Origin: CAZLBC01 sp964557575 | Lineage (GTDB): Bacteria > Planctomycetota > Phycisphaerae > SM23-33 | Length of the DNA stretch: 14,283 bases | Assembly: GCA_964557575.1 (NCBI GenBank) | Contig: CAZLBC010000108.1 | Location: 1-14,283 of the forward strand | Direction: 5' to 3' | Shown here: positions 7,230-12,278 of the stretch, in pieces | Position numbering within the stretch: the stretch's first letter is position 1 | Layout: every line of letters begins with the position of its first letter | Notes under the pieces: model-generated | Seen by the model: only the letters and a program-made list of their open reading frames with translations | What the model was told of the DNA's origin: nothing | The model's database searches: none | Made by a program: the position numbers and the translations under genes

Positions 7230-8480
7230 CTATGTCACCCGATCGTTTTCGAGGAGCCATCGCCATACGGGCAGTATGGTAATCTCCACGTTGTCGACGG
7301 TCTCCCTGCCGGATTGATCGTAATTCAGCAGCAGTCCCGACGACAGGCCGTACTGATGCGCGGCTTCCGTCAGTCCCCGTATTTCCCGCTGCCTGTTTTC
7401 CTCTTTCAGATCATAGCAGACCTGTATGGCCCGGGTAATCCTGTTCTTCTCCCTGATGATGAAATCGCATTCGTATTGTTCCCGGTGTACATAGACCTCC
7501 TGCCGAGACCGCAGCAGTTCGATATAGACCATGTTTTCCAGGAGTTTGCCGAGATCGCCGGCAAAACGAAATGAAACCTGGTTTCTCATGCCGTTGTCGA
7601 TGACGTATATCTTCTTCGTATTGGCGTGTTGCCGCTTCAGGGAGAAATCGTGTTTATACAATTCAAAAGCAAGGTAGCTGTCTTCGAGGTAGCCGACATA
7701 CTTTTTGACGGAAATCGGGCTCTTTATCCCCAGGACATTTTTGATCGCATTGTAGCTGAGATCGCCCGTGACATTGGTAAAGAGATAGTGTGCCAGTTGA
7801 AGGAACTGCTTTACTTCCCTGATACCGTGCCGCGAGATGATATCGCGGTGGATGATATCCTCGTAGGTGCGCGACAGGAACGCGCTGTCGCGGTACTTCA
7901 GGACTTCCGGGAACCCGCCCCCTTCCAGGTACCGATCGAAATGCTTCAGGATGCGGGCCGTGACGGTTGACGTCAGCGGCGTTGTGTTCACGCCGTGAAA
8001 AGCCAGGTACTCACGAAACGAAAACGGGTACAGCTCGACTTTCACGTAGCGGCCCGTCAGGTGGGTGCCGAGTTCCGAACTCGGGAGCTTGGCATTTGAA
8101 CCCGAGAGGTACAGCTTGTAGCCCTCGTCGTGTATGCGTCGTGCGAACCGTTCCCAGTGTTCAACGTTCTGGATCTCATCCATGAACAGTACGTCGGCAT
8201 CGGACTGTTTTTTGAAGAGGATCATCAGGTCGGCGAAGTCTTCGACCCGGAAATTGATCAGGCGTTCGTCGTCGAAATTGACATAGTGGTATGCCGGGTA
8301 CCGGGTGGCGAACTGCTTCAGCAGCGTCGATTTACCGCTGCGCCTGACGCCGGAAACGACGACGATTTGGCCGTGCGCGCGGTGCCGTTCCAAGTCGATT
8401 TCCCTGGCGACTCCGCGATCTGCCGCCGAAAAGACCTCTTTCTGGTCCAGTAACACTGACGTCAGGGTGTGCGTATCCAT
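7230..8480 (-). CDS. AAA_14/DUF4143 family P-loop ATPase
   Basis: This is a complete member of the family, 416 residues. Walker A is GVRRSGKST (44-52), Walker B is VLFMDEIQNV (from 97), the sensor is LSGSNAKL (125-132) and an LTGR arginine finger ends at R144. The C-terminal DUF4143 part includes YLEGGGFPEVL, a winged-helix-like region, IYVIDNGMRNQ, and a nuclease-fold-like core with KLLENMVYIEL, YECDFIIRE and IQVCYD. In the last, the canonical E-x-K is Q-V-C, so nuclease activity is unlikely. It is only distantly similar to the ATPase at the left edge. The ATG at 8478-8480 has a weak Shine-Dalgarno; the promoter to the right is overlapped by AT-rich palindromes. The stop abuts a dispersed hairpin repeat. 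Cellular role is unknown; composition suggests acquisition by transfer. Confidence 0.92.
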   Translation of the reverse strand: MDTHTLTSVLLDQKEVFSAADRGVAREIDLERHRAHGQIVVVSGVRRSGKSTLLKQFATRYPAYHYVNFDDERLINFRVEDFADLMILFKKQSDADVLFMDEIQNVEHWERFARRIHDEGYKLYLSGSNAKLPSSELGTHLTGRYVKVELYPFSFREYLAFHGVNTTPLTSTVTARILKHFDRYLEGGGFPEVLKYRDSAFLSRTYEDIIHRDIISRHGIREVKQFLQLAHYLFTNVTGDLSYNAIKNVLGIKSPISVKKYVGYLEDSYLAFELYKHDFSLKRQHANTKKIYVIDNGMRNQVSFRFAGDLGKLLENMVYIELLRSRQEVYVHREQYECDFIIREKNRITRAIQVCYDLKEENRQREIRGLTEAAHQYGLSSGLLLNYDQSGRETVDNVEITILPVWRWLLENDRVT

Positions 8481-8501
8481 AGGGATGTCTCTTATTATTA
8501 T

Positions 8502-8544
8502 ATTAGCAATATAAATATATTGGAAATATCAATATTGTCAATAT
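8502..8544. promoter_or_regulatory. AT-rich palindrome cluster overlapping the ATPase promoter (candidate operators)
   Basis: Three related inverted repeats stand in a row: ATTAGCAATAT (8502-8512), ATATTGGAAATAT (8517-8529) and ATATTGTCAATAT (8532-8544). The last two are 15 bp apart. The dodecamer CAATATAAATAT also occurs twice (8507-8518, 8539-8550), 32 bp apart. The cluster coincides with the predicted promoter of the ATPase gene, as expected for repressor sites. The binding protein is unknown. Confidence 0.45.
8514..8541 (-). promoter_or_regulatory. Candidate sigma-70 promoter of the second ATPase gene
   Basis: On the minus strand TTGACA (8541-8536) and TATATT (8519-8514) are separated by 16 bases, close to consensus. 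Transcription would start about 30 bases before the ATG. The -35 box lies inside one palindrome (8532-8544) and the -10 box overlaps another (8517-8529). Confidence 0.55.
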
Positions 8545-8670
8545 AAATATAAAGAAATACCCACAGGATTTCGGGATGAAAAGCTCATAGAATAAGAAGA
8601 TACAATTACCGTTCTTTACTGGGCATATCAAGACATACAGGTCACCGCAACAGCGCGGTTTGTCAATCCG

Positions 8671-9345
8671 TCAATACAGCAGCCGGTGCAGGAGTACCAG
8701 TGCCGCCGCGGCCAGGGCCCCGGTGACGTGGAGGGGCAGAAACATCTTCTTCAGCCGCCGTCGCAGCAGGCCGCCGCCGGCGGTGCCGAGGGCCACGAGG
8801 ATGGCCGCCGTCCCGCAGAGGTGCCACGGCTGCGCGGGCGGGCCCGCGTGCAGGTAGAGGATCACCGCGTGTGCCGCGGCGGCCGCCAGGAGCACCGCGG
8901 CCCCGGCGGCGTGCAGGGGGCGGAAGCGTTTTCCCAGTTTTCGGCGCAGCAGCCCGGCGGTGATCATCCCCGCTATCAGCACGGCGGTGATGACACCCAG
9001 CACCTTCCCCGCCGTGGCGAGGGCCGGTCCGCCGCCGGTTCCGGGGGCCGTTGCCGCGCCGGGGGCGTCACCGTCGCCGCCGGCGAGGTACCGGGCGATT
9101 TGTTCGCCGGTCTCTGCCGAGAAGGCGTGTTCGGTGTCGGCGGCGTGCTTTCGCATTCGGGCGACCGTCGCCCGCCACTTCCCGGCGGTGTAGTCTTTGC
9201 CGGCGGCCTTTTTCGCCGGGTGGCAGGACGAGCAGGTCGTGTCGAACAGTTCCTGCGGCGAGGGGATCTCGCCCGCGGCGGCGAGGGCGGGCGAAACCGC
9301 GGCGAAGACGATACAGAACAGGGGACTGCAATTTTTCCACATCAT
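8671..9345 (-). CDS. Membrane cytochrome: c-type heme domain fused to a duplicated two-helix bis-His module
   Basis: The 224-residue protein starts with a signal peptide (residues 1-24). A small c-type heme domain follows, with CSSCH at 38-42 and a likely axial Met in KWRATVARM (M64). A Gly/Ala/Pro linker (about 89-112) leads to four predicted membrane helices. Helices 2 and 4 each carry two His 14 positions apart: H145/H159 after RFRPLH, and H206/H220 after MFLPLH. Helices 1-2 and 3-4 are clear duplicates, each with GLLRR(K/R)L before the PLH. This His spacing is typical of helices that hold stacked b hemes, as in ferric reductase and NOX domains. The protein could carry electrons across the cytoplasmic membrane. 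ATG at 9343-9345 has AAAGGA upstream. It is the last gene of a probable three-gene operon, 28 bp after the previous one. Confidence 0.8.
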   Translation of the reverse strand: MMWKNCSPLFCIVFAAVSPALAAAGEIPSPQELFDTTCSSCHPAKKAAGKDYTAGKWRATVARMRKHAADTEHAFSAETGEQIARYLAGGDGDAPGAATAPGTGGGPALATAGKVLGVITAVLIAGMITAGLLRRKLGKRFRPLHAAGAAVLLAAAAAHAVILYLHAGPPAQPWHLCGTAAILVALGTAGGGLLRRRLKKMFLPLHVTGALAAAALVLLHRLLY

Positions 9346-9373
9346 ACGTTCCTTTCATTGGTATGCGGGGACC

Positions 9374-10147
9374 TTACTTTCCCGGCGTGATGACGGCGCT
9401 GATCGGGCGGTGGTCGGCGGCCGCCGCCTCGGCGTGAACCCGGCAGCCGGGGGCCCGGCCGCCGAAACCGCGGAGGACGATGAAATCGATCTCCGCGCGG
9501 GGCTTGTCGGCGGGAAATGTGTTTTTGCCGCCGCCACTTTTTTCGAGGATCGTCCAGCCCCCCGCCGGCAGCAGTTGCATCGACGCCGACGAGCGGGGGG
9601 CGTTGAAATCCCCGGCGGGGATGACCCGGTGTTTGCGCGGCGACAGCGCCGCGATGAGCGCACGCACCTGCCGGACCCGGATCGCCTCGTCGGTCCAGTC
9701 GTTGTGAATGCAGACAAACGAGACGCCGGCCGGCGCCCCGGGTGGCCGCACGATCACCTCCAGCGCGCACCGCGGTTCGGCACCGTCCGGGAGCCGATGG
9801 GTGATCGCGCGGTCGACGGGGTACTTTGAGAGGATCGCCATGCCGTATGCCCCGCCCTGGAAGTCCATGAACTTCCCGAAGGCGTGGTGCATCCCCAGCA
9901 GCCGCCCGAGCGCCGCGGCCTCGTCGATCCTGCCGCTCCGGCGGCAGGCGTTGTCCACCTCCCGCAGGGCGACCAGGTCAGCGTCCGGCGTTTTGAGGAC
10001 ACGGGCGGTGCGCTGCAGGTCGACGCGGTTGTCCATGCCCCGGCCGTGCTTGATGTTGTACGAGGCGACGGCGTTGGTCTGTTGTTCCGCGGGGGCCGAC
10101 AGGCACCCGCCGCACAGCAGCACCGGCAGCAGTATCCATTGTTTCAC
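9374..10147 (-). CDS. Exported endonuclease/exonuclease/phosphatase (EEP) family hydrolase
   Basis: This protein has 257 residues. An N-terminal hydrophobic segment ends in LLCGGC (C15), a possible but non-canonical lipobox, so it is exported or lipid-anchored. The EEP fold motifs are complete: ASYNIKHG (N31), LVALREVD (metal-binding E63), GAYGMAILSKYPV, CIHND (H149), AGDFNAP (D180, N182), EIDFIV (D221) and ADHRPI (D245, H246). The family cleaves phosphodiesters in nucleic acids, inositol phosphates or sphingomyelin; sequence alone does not choose among them, though the short form with these motifs is common as a secreted or membrane-associated phosphodiesterase. Start is GTG at 10145-10147 with GGAGGAG upstream; that Shine-Dalgarno overlaps the stop of the preceding glycosyltransferase, indicating co-transcription and probable coupling. 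Confidence 0.87.
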   Translation of the reverse strand: MKQWILLPVLLCGGCLSAPAEQQTNAVASYNIKHGRGMDNRVDLQRTARVLKTPDADLVALREVDNACRRSGRIDEAAALGRLLGMHHAFGKFMDFQGGAYGMAILSKYPVDRAITHRLPDGAEPRCALEVIVRPPGAPAGVSFVCIHNDWTDEAIRVRQVRALIAALSPRKHRVIPAGDFNAPRSSASMQLLPAGGWTILEKSGGGKNTFPADKPRAEIDFIVLRGFGGRAPGCRVHAEAAAADHRPISAVITPGK

Positions 10148-10163
10148 GGCGTTGCTCCTCCGG

Positions 10164-11291
10164 TCACGGGTTTCCTTTCTGTGCCGCGATGTCCTCGAGG
10201 GCGTCGTCGAGTGCCGGCGCCCGGGCGGCCCAGTCGAAGCGGTCCAGGTTCGCCGTCCGCCGGGCGTCGCGGGAGGGGGGGCGGCCCGCGGCGCAGTCCG
10301 CGGCCAGCGCGGCGAGGCGGCGGGCGAGGTCTCCGGCGTCGCCGGCGTAGAAAAAGGCCCGCCGGTCGGGCCGGTCGGGCGGGCCGAAGACCTCCGGGTA
10401 GGCCAGGCGGTCGGGCACCAGGGGGAAGGCCCCGGCCGCGGCCGCCTCGATCATTGCGATGCCGAAAAACTCGTGGGCGGCGGTCGAGACGGCGACGTCC
10501 GCGCGGCCCAGCGCCGCCAGGTACTCCCGCCGGTCGGGAATGAATCCCCAGTGGTCGATATGCGGCCGGAGGCGGCGGGCCGCCTCGTCGAAGACGTCGG
10601 GACGGGCCCGGAACTGCGGGCCGGTGACGATGAGCCGGAAGTCGCCGCCTTCTTCGGCGAGTTGCTCGACGGCCGCGAAGAACGTCTCGGGTGACTTGTC
10701 GTGTTCCCAGCGGGCCGTCCAGGCGATCCGCAGGGGCCCCGGCTCCCGCCGCGGGCGGGGGGCGGGCAGGTCCACGCCCGGATACGCGACGCGGGAGACC
10801 GCCGCGATCGCGCCCGCCGCCCACGTGAGGCGGGGTCGGCGCATCTTCTTCAGGAATGCCGCCAGGGCCGCGAGAAAGTCGTCGCGGTTGAAGGCCGAGT
10901 TCCACCACGCCGCGTCGGCGGCGAGGGCCGCGGCCATGTTCGAGAGGCCGAAGTGGGCGTCCCACCGGTCGTCGGCGCCCACGGGGTAGGTAAACTGGTT
11001 CTCGTGGAAGTAGACGACCCGCGGGAGGGCGGCCACGGCGGGGGGGACGAGGCCGCAGAACTCCGCGAGGTTCATCATGTCCGTGCAGAAGACGAGATCC
11101 CACCGCCGGCCGGTCTCGCGCAGCAGCCGGGCGTCGCGGGCGAAACCGACCGCGGCGTGGCGCATCCGCCACTTCCAGCCGTGGGCGGAGGCGGTCAGGA
11201 GCGTCCAGTTATGGCGGCTGCGGGAGATCCACCCGTCGATGAACGCCCGGTGGCTGCCGCCGTAGTAGGGTTCCATGGCCAGGATGTTCAT
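10164..11291 (-). CDS. DUF3524 glycosyltransferase, tRNA-queuosine alpha-mannosyltransferase (QTMAN/GTDC1)-like
   Basis: The 375-residue protein opens with MNILAMEPYYGGSHRAFIDG and has YFHENQFTYP at 94-103; both are hallmarks of the DUF3524 N-terminal domain. The C-terminal half is a GT-B glycosyltransferase group 1 domain: WTARWEHDKSPETF, then the sugar-nucleotide motif HEFFGIAMIEAAAAG (E274 and E282). The vertebrate homologue GTDC1/QTMAN transfers mannose from GDP-mannose to queuosine in tRNA-Asp, so a cytoplasmic tRNA-modifying role is the best guess here; a bacterial activity is inference. No queuosine genes are in the window. The ATG at 11289-11291 has no Shine-Dalgarno, and a candidate -10 box ends 6 bases upstream, suggesting a leaderless transcript. 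It is first in a minus-strand set with the EEP hydrolase and cytochrome. Confidence 0.88.
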   Translation of the reverse strand: MNILAMEPYYGGSHRAFIDGWISRSRHNWTLLTASAHGWKWRMRHAAVGFARDARLLRETGRRWDLVFCTDMMNLAEFCGLVPPAVAALPRVVYFHENQFTYPVGADDRWDAHFGLSNMAAALAADAAWWNSAFNRDDFLAALAAFLKKMRRPRLTWAAGAIAAVSRVAYPGVDLPAPRPRREPGPLRIAWTARWEHDKSPETFFAAVEQLAEEGGDFRLIVTGPQFRARPDVFDEAARRLRPHIDHWGFIPDRREYLAALGRADVAVSTAAHEFFGIAMIEAAAAGAFPLVPDRLAYPEVFGPPDRPDRRAFFYAGDAGDLARRLAALAADCAAGRPPSRDARRTANLDRFDWAARAPALDDALEDIAAQKGNP

Positions 11292-11297
11292 GCGACC

Positions 11298-11326
11298 AGC
11301 ATACCAGCGGTATGCGCGCCGGGCAA
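11298..11326 (-). promoter_or_regulatory. Candidate promoter of the glycosyltransferase operon (leaderless)
   Basis: On the minus strand TTGCCC (11326-11321) and TATGCT (11303-11298) are 17 bases apart. Only six bases separate the -10 box from the ATG, so transcription would begin at or next to the start codon. The same TTGCC(G/C)/TATGCT pair precedes mdh. Confidence 0.5.
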
Positions 11327-11333
11327 TAATCTG

Positions 11334-11339
11334 TATAAT
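11334..11339 (+). promoter_or_regulatory. Perfect -10 box (TATAAT) of the GRE activase gene (leaderless)
   Basis: The consensus hexamer ends six bases before the activase ATG at 11346, and no Shine-Dalgarno is present. No good -35 hexamer is visible at the usual distance (11310-11316). It lies back to back with the glycosyltransferase promoter in a 54-bp divergent region. Confidence 0.5.
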
Positions 11340-11345
11340 CCGTCA

Positions 11346-12278
11346 ATGAGCAATGATCAACACGGCGACGGCGAGCGCGGCGTCATATTCGACGTAAAGC
11401 GCTTCGCCATCCACGACGGGCCCGGGATCAGGACCACCGTCTTTCTGAAGGGCTGCCCCCTGCGCTGCCCGTGGTGCCACAACCCTGAGGGGATGTCGGC
11501 GGATCCGCAGGTCTCCTTCCGGCCCGCGCGCTGCATCGCCTGCGGCCGCTGCGCGGCGGCCTGCCCGGTCGGCGCGGTGGTCATGGAAGACAGCGGCCCG
11601 GCGACCGATCGCGATGTCTGCACGGCCTGCGGCCGGTGCGTCGCGGCCTGCCCGGCCGGGGCGCGGGAGATGGCCGGCAGGGAGATCGGCGCGGATGCGG
11701 TGATCGACACCGTCGCGCGGGACCGGGTATTCTACGAGGAGTCCGGCGGCGGGGCGACCTTCTCGGGGGGCGAGCCGCTCGCGCAGCCGGCGTTTCTTGC
11801 GGCCCTGCTCGCGGGCTGCCGGCGGGAGGGTATCCCCGCGGCGCTGGACACGTGCTGCCGGGCCCCCTGGGAGGTTATCGACGGCCTGCGGCCGCTGGTG
11901 GACCTCTTTCTCTGCGACATAAAACACGTCGATCCCGACGTACACCGCGCGGCGACGGGGGAGGGCTGCGCGCTGATACTGGAAAACATCGGGCGGCTGC
12001 GGGCGGCGGGAGAGCGGATCTGGATCCGGGTGCCGGTTATTCCCGGTTTCAACGACACCCCCGAGACGTTCGCGGCGATCGCCGAGACCGTCGCCGGCAT
12101 CGGTGGAGTGGAAAGGGTGGATGTCCTTGACTACAATAACGGTGGTACGGTCAAGGCCGAACGGTATGGTTTTTCTCCGGGGTGGGACGCGACCGGGCGA
12201 AGCGGTGTTTCCGTAACCCGCTTGGGCGACATCCTCGCGGGCGCCGGCCTGCCGGTGATGAGAGGAGCGAAGACGTGA
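11346..12278 (+). CDS. Glycyl radical enzyme activating enzyme (radical SAM, with ferredoxin insert)
   Basis: This 310-residue radical-SAM protein uses S-adenosylmethionine to place a glycyl radical on its partner enzyme. It starts like PFL-activase relatives (VKRFAIHDGPGIRTTVFLKGC). The radical-SAM cluster motif CPLRCPWC uses C37, C41 and C44 (CX3CX2C). Two further 4Fe-4S motifs follow, CIACGRCAAACP (63-74) and CTACGRCVAACP (92-103), as in activases of dehydratase- and lyase-type enzymes but not in the short PFL activase. The SAM motif SGGEP is at 140-144; DIKHVD, ATGEG and RVPVIPGFNDT follow as expected. The ATG at 11346 is chosen because the conserved N-terminus begins right after it, although there is no Shine-Dalgarno. 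It overlaps the glycyl radical enzyme gene by 4 bp (GTGA), which makes that enzyme its likely substrate. Confidence 0.93.
   Translation: MSNDQHGDGERGVIFDVKRFAIHDGPGIRTTVFLKGCPLRCPWCHNPEGMSADPQVSFRPARCIACGRCAAACPVGAVVMEDSGPATDRDVCTACGRCVAACPAGAREMAGREIGADAVIDTVARDRVFYEESGGGATFSGGEPLAQPAFLAALLAGCRREGIPAALDTCCRAPWEVIDGLRPLVDLFLCDIKHVDPDVHRAATGEGCALILENIGRLRAAGERIWIRVPVIPGFNDTPETFAAIAETVAGIGGVERVDVLDYNNGGTVKAERYGFSPGWDATGRSGVSVTRLGDILAGAGLPVMRGAKT
12261..12267 (+). promoter_or_regulatory. Ribosome binding site that fixes the GTG start of the glycyl radical enzyme
   Basis: AGAGGAG lies 7 bases before GTG at 12275-12277, inside the end of the activase gene. The start codon overlaps the activase TGA (12276-12278), so translation of the two is probably coupled. 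Confidence 0.75.

Noticed and set aside
8640..8670. Hairpin ACCGC-GCTGTT-GCGGT after the cytochrome gene as terminator
   Set aside because: Only a 5-bp stem, and no T run follows on the minus strand.
10701..11345. N-terminal extension of the activase frame across the glycosyltransferase gene
   Set aside because: The extension has no family similarity and would overlap the whole start of the divergent gene; homology begins just after ATG 11346.
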